From assembly GCF_001642475.1 (NCBI RefSeq), contig NW_019174127.1, forward strand, positions 1 to 26,730: a stretch of 26,730 nucleotides of DNA, read 5' to 3'. Shown here one piece after another: positions 16,232 to 25,262 of the stretch (the stretch's first letter is position 1; each line of letters starts with the position of its first letter). This DNA comes from Fonsecaea monophora (lineage: Eukaryota; Ascomycota; Eurotiomycetes; Chaetothyriales; Herpotrichiellaceae). The translations under genes were made by a program, and so were the position numbers. The notes under the pieces are model-generated. The model was not told the DNA's origin, did not search any database, and saw only the letters and a program-made list of their open reading frames with translations.

Positions 16232-19174
16232 TCATATCTTACTCTGAGCCTTGCCTTCTCCCCTGGGAACCTTCCTCTCCACGCCCAGACTCTCCAGATC
16301 CTGTTTCTTATAATAATGGGGCGCCACTTCAATCAGCCACTCCGGCTTCAAAGGCATGCAGCTGCGCATGTACTCCTTACTTGTCAAGACCAGTTCGTGG
16401 TAGATGACCCATTTCGGCCGACTCTCGTTAAGGACGCTCGAGGGATGGATGTAGACAACTTGCCCGTTCTTGACCGTGCGGTAACTCTGTCCATCTCGCT
16501 GCAGTCGAGCCGAGTGGGGGAAGAAGCCCGCCGTGATAGCTTTCTGCACCGGTTCAATGTTTGAAGCGCCGCCGCAAGTCTTACTTGCGTCCACCTCGAC
16601 CCGGTCGCACAGCCTTGCCAGCTGGTCTCGAACATCGCGCGCTCGAGTCAAGCTACGCTGCTGGAGAAAGTTTTCCTTGGCCCACACAAAACTGTAGTCG
16701 GAGTCGACCCATTCATTGAAGATGTTCAGTAGTGAAAGGTGATCACCGCCGTCCTTGTTGGTGAATCTGGCCCTGGCACTGTCGGCGTGGATTTTCTTGT
16801 CCTTGGGACGGAAGAAGAGTGCCGATGCTTCTCCAAGCATTGCGATGATCGAAAGAACCTCCTCCACGCATCCGTATTTGTCTGCCGCTAGGATTGCACG
16901 CGCCAACATGGGGTCTGTCGGGAACTCGGCCATTTGACGACCAATCTTTGTCAACTCCCCAGCGTTGTTCAGGGCACCCAGCGCATACAGCTGCTCAACG
17001 GCACGGACGATGGTGTCGGTCGAGGGCGGATCCATGAAATCAAAGTCGAGAAGATCGTTGATCCCAAGACTTTTCAACAGGAGGATGACTCCAGAAAGGT
17101 TTGTTCTCTGTATTTCTGGTGTCGTGTTTTCCTCGAGTTCATTCTTATATGCTTGAGCAGTGTAAAGTCGGAAGCATTTGCCAGGACCAACTCGACCGGC
17201 ACGACCGGCGCGTTGACCCGCTGAAGCCCGACTGCAGGGGACAACGACCAAGGATTCCATACCTGTACGTGGATTGTACTGATTCTCTTTGACGAAGCCT
17301 GGATCGATGACATAGACAATGCCATCGATAGTCAGCGACGTTTCCGCGATGTTGGTGGCCAACACCACTTTGCGTGCCCCGGCTGGCGTAGGCTCAAAAA
17401 TCTTGGCCTGTAGGTCTGTTGGCAAATTCGCGTAGATGGGACAGATGATCATCTCCTTGATCTTGCTTCCTAGCTTCCGAGCTGTTTCTTGGAGACTGGC
17501 TTCCATTGCTTCGATCTCCTCCTGCCCAGTCAGGAAAACAAGTATGTCTCCTGTTCCCTGTGTGATGTGGATCTGGAAGACCGTGGTAATCGCTGCAGCC
17601 AGATAGTTGGCTTCTGGTTGGGCCGTATAATGTATGTCCACCGCGTATCTCCTGCCGGGAATGTTGAAAATGGGCGCATCGTCAAAGTATTTCTGAAACT
17701 TCCTGGCGTCCATGGTGGCGGAGGAAATCAGGAGTTTCAGATCGGGTCTCGCTCGCGCAATGTCTTTCAGCAGCCCACATGCAATGTCGGTACTCACTGT
17801 CCGTTCGTGCGCCTCGTCAATCATAAGTGCCGAATACTGAGACAGTTCGGGGTCTGTCAGAAGTTCTCTCAGCAGCATACCGTCCGTCATGTACTTTAGG
17901 ACGGTTTTGTCGCTGGTGTTGTCCTCGAACCGAATAGCATAGCCGACTTCATTTCCCAAACGCTTTCCCATTTCCTCTGCTACTCTTGCGGCGACCGACA
18001 TGGCAGCCACTCTCCGGGGTTGCGTGCACCCAATCTTCATGCCGCCTTTCGTGAAGCCGGCTTCATGGAGATACTGCGGGAGCTGAGTTGTCTTCCCGCT
18101 TCCTGTTTCACCCACGATAATCAGGACCTGATGATCTTTGACCGCCTGGATGATCTGGTCCCGGAATTGATAGATGGGCAGACTCTTTCTCGTTTCCTCG
18201 ATGCTCTTGGCCTTTGCCTCTGCAGCGCTGAGCCTCTGTTGCATCTCCCTCTGCTCCCTGGTCATACCTTTGTCTCCTTGCAGGGTGTCCGACATGATGA
18301 ACTGCATTTGTTGGCTCTCATCGAAGACATACGTGTACTCGCCCTCGTCGACATATTCGGCTTTCTTAATCTGGGCCTCGGCCCTCTTGGTCTGCTCCTT
18401 CTCCCATTCCTCGTGCTCGGTCACATACCGTTCTCTCCCGGCCTCGTCTCGATCAACGTAACGCTGGTATAGAGCCTGCTCTTTTTTCCGCTTGTCAATC
18501 TTGCCCTTTTCGGTGATGTAGTCCTCAGGAAGAGCATAGCCGTCGAGGTGATCGTCGATGGCCAGCCTCTCCTCCGCGAGGCGCAGAATTTCCTTGTTGC
18601 GTGCGAATTCTTCCTTTTCTCGTCTGGACAGATCTGGGTTGTCTCTGAGTTCCACTTGCTCCTCGGCGACTTGTTTGCGCAGCAGCGCTAGTCTCTCCGC
18701 CTCTCTCTTCTTCAGGTAGTCCTGTCTGGAGCGGATTCTCAGATCTGGCATCGCCGCCTCTCTCGCCGATGCGTCGTCGGCCAACGCGCGTCGCTGAGCC
18801 GTCGCACTGTCCTTGGCGGCTGACCTGTCTTCCACAATTTTCTTTGCCCGCTCTTCGTCCCGCTTCGCCAGCCGCTTCGCAAACTCGTCTCGTTCCTTCG
18901 CATCCTTTTCTCTTCCTCTCTGGGCCTTTTCTTCGTCCGTCTGAGGAGGAGGTGTATCGTTCCGTGTTCGGTGCGATGCCGAGCCGTCAGAGAGTTTCAG
19001 CCGTTTAGCAGAGGATTCCGCGAATTCGCCTTCGGCAGCCTCTTGTTCCTCCTCCTCCACGACCTCCTCGTCGCCCCACCGCTCGTCAAAGTCGTCATCG
19101 TCGCGACGTCTGCGGTGTGCAGTGTTTCTTTTGTGAGACTTGATACGGGGTTCGCTGGACCGCGGTTCAGACAT
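16232..19174 (-). CDS. prp2: Spliceosomal DEAH-box RNA helicase Prp2 (DHX16/Cdc28 type)
   Basis: Nuclear ATP-dependent helicase that remodels the activated spliceosome before the first splicing step. 980 residues in one exon. Order: charged, Arg/Asp/Glu-rich N terminus with coiled-coil character (about 1-280); FDESQQMQFIMSDTLQG (284-300), which matches the element just before the core in DHX16; motif I GETGSGKTT (355-363); DEAH (453-456); SAT (485-487); TNIAETSLTIDG (607-618); motif VI QRAGRAGR (654-661); then the winged-helix, ratchet and OB regions ending in SKI. The post-helicase stretch ARFTNKDGGDHLSLLNIFNEW and the N-terminal match favour Prp2 over Prp16, Prp22 or Prp43. It is slightly shorter than the human and fission yeast proteins (about 1040-1055). 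All helicase motifs look intact. It is transcribed in the same direction as mms19 and mtd1, each with its own promoter. Confidence 0.95.
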   Translation of the reverse strand: MSEPRSSEPRIKSHKRNTAHRRRRDDDDFDERWGDEEVVEEEEQEAAEGEFAESSAKRLKLSDGSASHRTRNDTPPPQTDEEKAQRGREKDAKERDEFAKRLAKRDEERAKKIVEDRSAAKDSATAQRRALADDASAREAAMPDLRIRSRQDYLKKREAERLALLRKQVAEEQVELRDNPDLSRREKEEFARNKEILRLAEERLAIDDHLDGYALPEDYITEKGKIDKRKKEQALYQRYVDRDEAGRERYVTEHEEWEKEQTKRAEAQIKKAEYVDEGEYTYVFDESQQMQFIMSDTLQGDKGMTREQREMQQRLSAAEAKAKSIEETRKSLPIYQFRDQIIQAVKDHQVLIIVGETGSGKTTQLPQYLHEAGFTKGGMKIGCTQPRRVAAMSVAARVAEEMGKRLGNEVGYAIRFEDNTSDKTVLKYMTDGMLLRELLTDPELSQYSALMIDEAHERTVSTDIACGLLKDIARARPDLKLLISSATMDARKFQKYFDDAPIFNIPGRRYAVDIHYTAQPEANYLAAAITTVFQIHITQGTGDILVFLTGQEEIEAMEASLQETARKLGSKIKEMIICPIYANLPTDLQAKIFEPTPAGARKVVLATNIAETSLTIDGIVYVIDPGFVKENQYNPRTGMESLVVVPCSRASAGQRAGRAGRVGPGKCFRLYTAQAYKNELEENTTPEIQRTNLSGVILLLKSLGINDLLDFDFMDPPSTDTIVRAVEQLYALGALNNAGELTKIGRQMAEFPTDPMLARAILAADKYGCVEEVLSIIAMLGEASALFFRPKDKKIHADSARARFTNKDGGDHLSLLNIFNEWVDSDYSFVWAKENFLQQRSLTRARDVRDQLARLCDRVEVDASKTCGGASNIEPVQKAITAGFFPHSARLQRDGQSYRTVKNGQVVYIHPSSVLNESRPKWVIYHELVLTSKEYMRSCMPLKPEWLIEVAPHYYKKQDLESLGVERKVPRGEGKAQSKI

Positions 19175-19639
19175 GTCGAAGATGGTATGATTCTCTGGTG
19201 GGAGTGGAATTCACCTGGTGACGAAATCCGCGCCTGATCGAGGCGATCTCTTGGTCCTTTGCAGTCGACACACTTCTTGAACGAAGGACAGTACTGTTAT
19301 CGGGTCATGGTCATCAGAGCGTCTGCGTAGATTGTTGGAGTTGGCAAAGAGGCCGTTTTTCTGCCTGCGATTCTTCGACAGGGTAAAAACATTTCTCCGC
19401 AAAATGTGACTTATGTAATCCACCCCCACGAGGCTGTCACGCACGCCACGCAAGGCTGCAACCCTGAACTTGTTGCATGTGCAGGGCATTGATTACTTAC
19501 ACGTTTGTACTATTGATCCAGTAGTCTAGTCATCGCGTCCCCCCTTCATGTATTGACCGATCATTCCCCGCCCCTCTAGTTCTGATCAGTAGTTGATTCT
19601 ATATACTCATTCCCTCCCTGCTACGCCACAGAGTCATGT
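19175..19639. other. Intergenic region, prp2 promoter and mms19 3' end
   Basis: 465 bp holding the prp2 upstream region and the mms19 3' flank. A minus-strand frame at 19211-19489 has no motif and is taken as chance. No repeat or RNA gene was seen. Confidence 0.5.
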
Positions 19640-22600
19640 CTATACATCATCATCATTAGCATCGTCAACTTCTCTCAGCCACGCAGCTCTAGCATCAACA
19701 GCTTCCTTCCTCACATCACGCTTCGTGTCATCCAAGATATTCGTCAGCCCATGCAGGACTTCGCGCTTGAGTGGAATCAAAGGATTGCCTCGGGATGCGC
19801 TTGCTGAGATATATTTGGGCATCAGAGCAAGACAGCGGACCGCCAAACGTCGGGTCTTTGGCAGATTTGTTGGAGGTACGGGTGTAAGTCCTTTCTCTGG
19901 GAAGGCTGATTTCACAGGACCGGCTGCTTTGGATTTCGTCAGCGTCGCCACAGCGATAAGTCGCTTCACCAGAGCCGGTATGTGGCCGCTTTCTTCGAGC
20001 GCAGAGGGATTGTTTGATATGACAACCGCGAACGTTTCCAAAGTCGCAATCTTGACGGTCTGATCTGCAATGTCCAAGGACTGCAAAAGAAGGGGCAAAA
20101 GGGTCGGAAGCTCCGGCATCACAATCTCCGAAGGCACAGACGCCATTATGCCACTCATTGCCACGAGGAAATTCTCTTTTTCAAAGGCTGACTGTGACGT
20201 CTTGAACTTGTCGGAAATCATTGGCGTCAACGTCTGGAAGACGCGCTGAGGAGCAAGCAACCTGATCTGCGCTCCATTCTGCTTGCACAAAATGTCATCA
20301 GCCGCCAGAATGGTGGCGAAACCTCGGGCTGCCAGCTGAGAGACTTGGTGTGGATACTGCTTCGAATCAAGGAGTTCGACGAGGTTGGCCAGGTACTCGT
20401 TCGTCCGTGGGGAAACTCGGAGTATTAGAGCTTTGAAGAGGGCAAAGAGGAGGCGAATGTCAAAGTCGGGCGTTTTACTTTCATCCATAGGTTCGTCCTT
20501 GAGCGCCGACAGTTTCTGGGAGACTAATTGGTCAATATACCCCAGATCGGCGGTTGCCATATGCTTGTTGACGTAGAGAGAAACTTGAGAAAGACAACTC
20601 TGGGTGACTGCCGCACTGTGAGTGTTTGAAGCGAAAGACACCAAGTTTTGGATACTCTGGGGAATCTGGTCTTTTGTGAGCAGCGAGGAGTTCGAGCCTC
20701 TGGGAACAGCTGCCAGAAGCCACGTCGAGAGGATGGTCCGTGTAGGCTGATTGACTAAGTGGACGAGGCTGTGAGATCCCTCGCCGGCTGATGATTGAGT
20801 GAAGAAGGAATAGAAGTTTTCTGCAGTTTGCTGAACTGCCGCTTCCGCAGAGTGTCGGACGATCAAATTCATGATCCGTCCAAGTAGATCCAGCACGTTC
20901 TCATGCGCCAGCGGACCGTGATTGACGCCTGATATCCTTCGGGAGAGTCCCACGACCACCCGTTCGAAATACGCATCCAATGTTGCCTTCTGTTCCGAGA
21001 CGCTGCGATTCAGAACGTACAGGACTGTACCCAAGATTTGGCAGGTGTAGGGATACGGTGGGCCCTGACTGGAGCTGAAAAGGATGTCCAATTTGTTCAG
21101 AAGGCGTCTCATCAGCGTTCCCAGCAATTCCTTTTCGAGGCTGATCTCCGCCAACCCTTCAAGCACAGAGCTGGAATCAGCGGTACGGGCTCCCTCTTCA
21201 GAGTCAGGTAAGCGTGCCATGAAAGCTGGGAATGAGATATTGGAGATCAAACTAGGCTTGAATTGAGATATTTCGGCCAAGGCCGTCATGGCTTTCCTTT
21301 TCAGTTCGTCGCGACCGTAGGACTCCTCTTTGAGGACAATATCATCGAAATATTGGACGAAAAGACCGATCTCGTCATCTGCAAGCACCGAGTTCATTTT
21401 TGAGACCAGCAACAGCCCGTTAGCAGCCGTCAACCGGAATGACACCTCTTCCTTGACCGTCCCCATCAAGGCTTGGCTATATAGGGTCACAAATTTGTCC
21501 TTGTATTCTCCGACAAGATTCTGTCGCCCTTCGGAATTTCTAGAGCTTGGAGATGTCCAAGACCCATAGACTTCAATGGCAGCTTCGAACAATTGGTTGG
21601 CAACCTCCAAGATCGCTCGCTGTTGCACCAAGCCCGCCGAAGACTGATAGATACCTAACAGTGCTGGTCCAACAGTTTCGACCACAACTTCGAAAGCTTG
21701 GACCGAGGCGGATGACACCGCTTTCAAAATGTCCCCAGAAGCTTTCGCCTGGCGTGTCGCCGGCTCTTGCAGATGTTCCAGGCATTCCTTTTTGATAGGC
21801 GACAGGTATTGATGTAGTGGCGACGTGGTGGGATTTTGAGAGGTCTTAACAGTGGCGGATAAGCAGGCAGCAATACCTTTAAGGACGTGCAGCGCTTCTT
21901 CGGCCAGCTCCGGCTCCTGGGCTTGCAGTACCTCAAACTTGACGGCATCCCAGAGGGGTATTGAGAACTGGGCCAGAGTCTCGGGGTCATAATTGGTGGC
22001 ACAGGCGGCCAGAGTCTGCAGGCAATCTTTCTTGACGGTGGGGGAAGTAGAGTCGAGGCGATCCAGCATGTTGGGAAAGGTGTAGGGCGCTAGAACTCCG
22101 GTAGAAGCCAGACATTCCCGTAGTCTGTCCTTCAGATCCTGAGCTGTGATACCGTAGGGATCATTTGGGGGCGGCCGAAATGTGATGGGAAAATAGGCAT
22201 ATACCGAATCGAACATGGTTTGTGCATGATCTCTGATGTCCCATTCAACCATGAGAACCCTGAGCATGGAGAAGATCAACATCAGATTTCGAGGATCCTT
22301 TTCACCTGCCACCAAATCCGTGATGCCCACGAGGGACTCATCCTCCATGTCCCTTATGGCTGCAAATGGGTCAGCGCGCTATCCAGTGCAAAGGGTCACC
22401 TAATCCTACCTTTGCGGTGGTGATCCAAGAGTTCGTTCAGGAGCTGGAGGATGCGGTACCTGCCAGCCTGGTTGCGTGTCTGCAAGTCCGTGAAATGTTC
22501 AAATATCCTAGCATGCCTGTCAGCCAAGCCCGGTCGCACAGTCCCGCTGCCAGACAACCTTGGACCACTTTCAGGTGAGTCCTGGATAGCTGGAACGTGG

Positions 22601-23025
22601 TCCGCACTCACGCTCTCACGACGGTTTGAGCCATCTCATTTGTAAATCTTTCGAGACCCTGTAGCTTGGACAGTCCATCAAGTGCCCCTCCATCTTCGAT
22701 GCGATCACAGAAAAACTGGCAAAGCACCTGTATCTGTTGTCTGGAGAGGTACTTTGGAGGGAGCGCTGAAATGACAGCAACCAGGTAGGAGATGGCTCGG
22801 GCCCGGATTTTCTCGTCATTGTCGTTGATGTACTCGCCGAGTGACTGGACGACTTCAATCAAGGTGGTCTGGCGACTCTCGAGTTCTTTGGCTGTCAGTA
22901 CCACCGTCCAGTCCCATCGAGGCATGTGCAGACTTACTTTGCGCCGCCGACCTTGCGATTTCTTCGGCTTCCTGCTTGTTATTCTCGATGGCAAGGACAT
23001 AGTTGCGCGTGTCCGAGAGAGCCAT
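19640..23025 (-). CDS. mms19: Mms19/Met18, cytosolic iron-sulfur assembly (CIA) targeting factor, four exons
   Basis: HEAT-repeat scaffold of the CIA targeting complex; it delivers Fe-S clusters to DNA polymerases, helicases such as XPD/Rad3 and other nuclear enzymes. Exons 23025-22938, 22891-22612, 22507-22410 and 22359-19640 give 1061 residues, normal for the family. Introns are 46, 104 and 50 nt with GTAAGT, GTGAGT and GTAGGA donors. The N terminus (MALSDTRNYVLAIENN), LGEYINDNDEKIRARAISYL, and GEKDPRNLMLIFSMLR followed by YFPITFRPPPNDPYGIT are clear Mms19 signatures. The rest is helical repeat, ending in a conserved C-terminal HEAT block with an acidic tail. Acceptors of introns 1 and 2 could shift by 6 and 9 bases (in frame); I took TAG for intron 2 because its CTGAC branch lies at a workable distance. 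Confidence 0.95.
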
Positions 23026-23032
23026 GACACAT
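22979..23032 (-). promoter_or_regulatory. Upstream ORF overlapping the mms19 start
   Basis: ATG at 23032 lies seven bases before the mms19 ATG (23025) in another frame. It encodes 17 residues (MCHGSLGHAQLCPCHRE) and stops at 22979, inside exon 1. As with the gene at 8830, translation of the main frame would need leaky scanning or a start site between the two ATGs. Confidence 0.45.
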
Positions 23033-23983
23033 ATTGGAGTCTTCCCAAGCGTCCTTCAGAGCCAGACAGGAGAAGAACGAGACCCTGGGTGAGCGCAGTG
23101 TTCGTCTCAGACTGCGCCGTAGACTGGATTTCCTTCGAGGTCGCTACGTCAAAAAGTTTCGGATCGGATTAGTGGTTGATTCGTCTAAATTTCCTAATTG
23201 GGCAAAGCAAGAAAATGGCGCCACTAGGGCTGCTTTAGTACTTGCTAATGGATCAGTTTCTATTGGGCACGTACAGTCAGCCTTGTTCTTGTACCCATTG
23301 AGATACACCAACCTTAGAGACTTAATGTCTCGTTGACCCTACAGGGCATACCATTGTTGACCCTCGACATGGTAGCCACCTCGCATTGAACACTCGTCGA
23401 CATTTCAACGGCCGATGTAAGGCGGTACATGGAGCAGCTTACGAGGTACCGTGGTCAAACTCTGGGGTTCGATCCGACTACAGACCGAGTCTGGCTGAGC
23501 TTGGAATGCTTGAGCCCTTCCCTCTGCACACTTCGATGGCGTGAATGATAGTATAAACCCTTCATTATTGGTCCACAGCCTGTACTGCGCAAATCAACAA
23601 CCCAAGTGCCCTTCGAAATCTGTGGCTGTGCTGAATCGGGATATGCCGATCTCGACTGGTTGACTATCTCACGCTGCAAGGAGTCGGGATTTTCCGATCT
23701 GATTATCTCAAAGATACCTACAAACAAGTATACAGTAAGTTGCTATCGGAGTCAAAGAGTTTTTCGTCTGCTTTTGCCGTGAAGCTTGTTCACTGGCAAC
23801 TGCTGCTTGGGTCCATGCTGGTGGGGGACTATTTATTTGGACGGTGGCTGGAGACACTGGAATAGACGATTCCCCTCCGCCTCTAAACATAGCTCGAGCC
23901 CGAGTATTGGATTGACCACACAGATTGGAAACACATCACATCCATTGCCGAGTTCGTGGAAAAGAGACGACAGTAACAAAACA
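23026..23983. other. Divergent promoter region between mms19 and the SBP-like gene
   Basis: About 960 bp. A TATA-like CTATTTATTT lies at 23828-23837, about 150 bp before the start at 23984. A GGTTCGATCC box (23466-23475) resembles a tRNA B box, but its stem does not pair and there is no A box. Short frames show no motifs. The frame of the gene at 23984 stays open back to about 23786 without an ATG. Confidence 0.5.
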
Positions 23984-24916
23984 ATGGAGCCATTCCGCCT
24001 CACCGCTACGGGCTACAACATCAACTACCTCCCTCAATACATTGCCGACCGGCATGGATTCTTTATCGAGCAAGGCCTTGATGTCACTACCACAATCCCC
24101 ACGCCGTGGGATGGTGTTCTCGACGCGCTTGCCGACGGCTCTGCTGATATGGCGCTTGGTGGAATCTGGGTCCCGTCCATGTACCGTGGCCGGGTACAAG
24201 ACTACACCGTGTTCGCTCAGATTGCGAATCGCTGCCCTCTGGCATTACTTAGACGCACGAGCTGTGGCACAAAGTTCGACCTGGCTGACGTGGTCGGGAA
24301 CACGGTCCTGATGAAGTCCATCGGCGGAGCCAGCGTCGGCCTGTTCTTCAAGATGCTGCTGCGCGAAAACGGGATCGACCCGGCAAAGGTGGACTTCATC
24401 CAAGACCTGCACGGCGTCATGCTCGGAAACCTGTTTCAGGGGGGCATGGGCGACTTCTTCGTTACCGACAACCTCTCTGCGAGGACGATGGCGGCGCAGA
24501 ATTCCAACGTCTCGGTCGCCATGGAAATGGTCACGCAGGGCGAAGTCCCCTGGAGTGTCTACTACCGCGAAACGGCGACCGTGACGCCGCACCTGCGGGA
24601 CATGCAGAGGAGATTCTGCCTCGGGCTGAACAAGGGCATCGAGTGGGTGCTGCAGCGCGACGCCAACCTCTTCCGCGACGAGCTCGCCGAGCTCTTCCCC
24701 AAAGCTCCCATCGACGTTGCTGTCGAGGTGGTCAATTCGTTCCGTCGATCCGGCATGTGGACCACCACCACCATCCCGCGTGAGTCATTTGGTCGGTGGC
24801 AGCAAGGTCTGGTCGACGCGCGCTTCGTGCAGAAACCCCTGACGTACGAATCCATCGTGGACGACGGGCCTTCGAGGGAGGCGGATATCGCAGGCACACT
24901 CCAGCTCGTTAGTTAA
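23984..24916 (+). CDS. SsuA/THI5-like (NMT1 family) substrate-binding-fold protein, cytosolic
   Basis: 310 residues, one exon. The fold is that of type 2 periplasmic binding proteins (NMT1/THI5, PF09084 type). Seen in order: an opening strand and GYNINYLPQYIADRHGFFIEQGLDV (10-33), the standard 'close to the substrate' start; DALADGSADMALGGIWVPSMYRGR (47-70); a central crossover (107-160, with GGASVGLFFKMLL and GNLFQGGMGDFFVTDN); and a C-terminal GMWTTTTIPRESFGRWQQGL...YESIVDD close typical of SsuA proteins. There is no signal peptide or lipobox, so it is not exported. It lacks the CCCFC iron motif of yeast Thi5, so HMP-P synthase activity is unlikely. The start has a good context (AACAATGG). 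The last third is strongly GC-rich at third positions. It could bind a small ligand, or be an enzyme built on this fold; substrate unknown. Confidence 0.88.
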   Translation: MEPFRLTATGYNINYLPQYIADRHGFFIEQGLDVTTTIPTPWDGVLDALADGSADMALGGIWVPSMYRGRVQDYTVFAQIANRCPLALLRRTSCGTKFDLADVVGNTVLMKSIGGASVGLFFKMLLRENGIDPAKVDFIQDLHGVMLGNLFQGGMGDFFVTDNLSARTMAAQNSNVSVAMEMVTQGEVPWSVYYRETATVTPHLRDMQRRFCLGLNKGIEWVLQRDANLFRDELAELFPKAPIDVAVEVVNSFRRSGMWTTTTIPRESFGRWQQGLVDARFVQKPLTYESIVDDGPSREADIAGTLQLVS

Positions 24917-25262
24917 GGGGTCGTGAGATCACCGATATATAGCCTGCTTGATTGGAAAATCTCTTCTTATAGAGGGTCATACAGCCAGGCTAATCTAGCG
25001 ATCGGTAGAAGCGTTATATATTGTTATTGAACGCTCAATCCGACCAAGGTTATGTGTATCTTTTATGTTTCTCGATGTATGTGCCAGCCTCAGATCGAGC
25101 CAGGGGGCCATTCCATGTCCTGATCCCGACTCCTTGGAGTGGATCTTTACCCCGGTTCTATATGCATATACATCTCTACCCTCTCCACTCTAGCTGTTCA
25201 CTGTCACTGTTTAATATCACAGTTGTGACACTGCTCATGCTCGTGTACAGCTATCTAGCTAA
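24917..25262. other. Short region between convergent genes
   Basis: 346 bp of 3' flank shared by the SBP-like gene and the Fungal_trans gene. It is A/T-richer than its neighbours. Nothing gene-like was seen. Confidence 0.5.

Noticed and set aside
16232..19174. Annotation as Prp22 or Prp43 helicase
   Set aside because: There is no S1 domain as in Prp22 and the N terminus is too long for Prp43; the element before motif I and the C-terminal region fit Prp2/DHX16.
23466..23475. GGTTCGATCC box resembling a tRNA B box
   Set aside because: The flanking bases do not form a T stem and there is no A box or acceptor stem at the right distance.
23984..24916. Annotation as THI5 HMP-P synthase
   Set aside because: The fold matches, but the CCCFC iron motif of Thi5 is absent and the sequence follows the SsuA-like branch instead.
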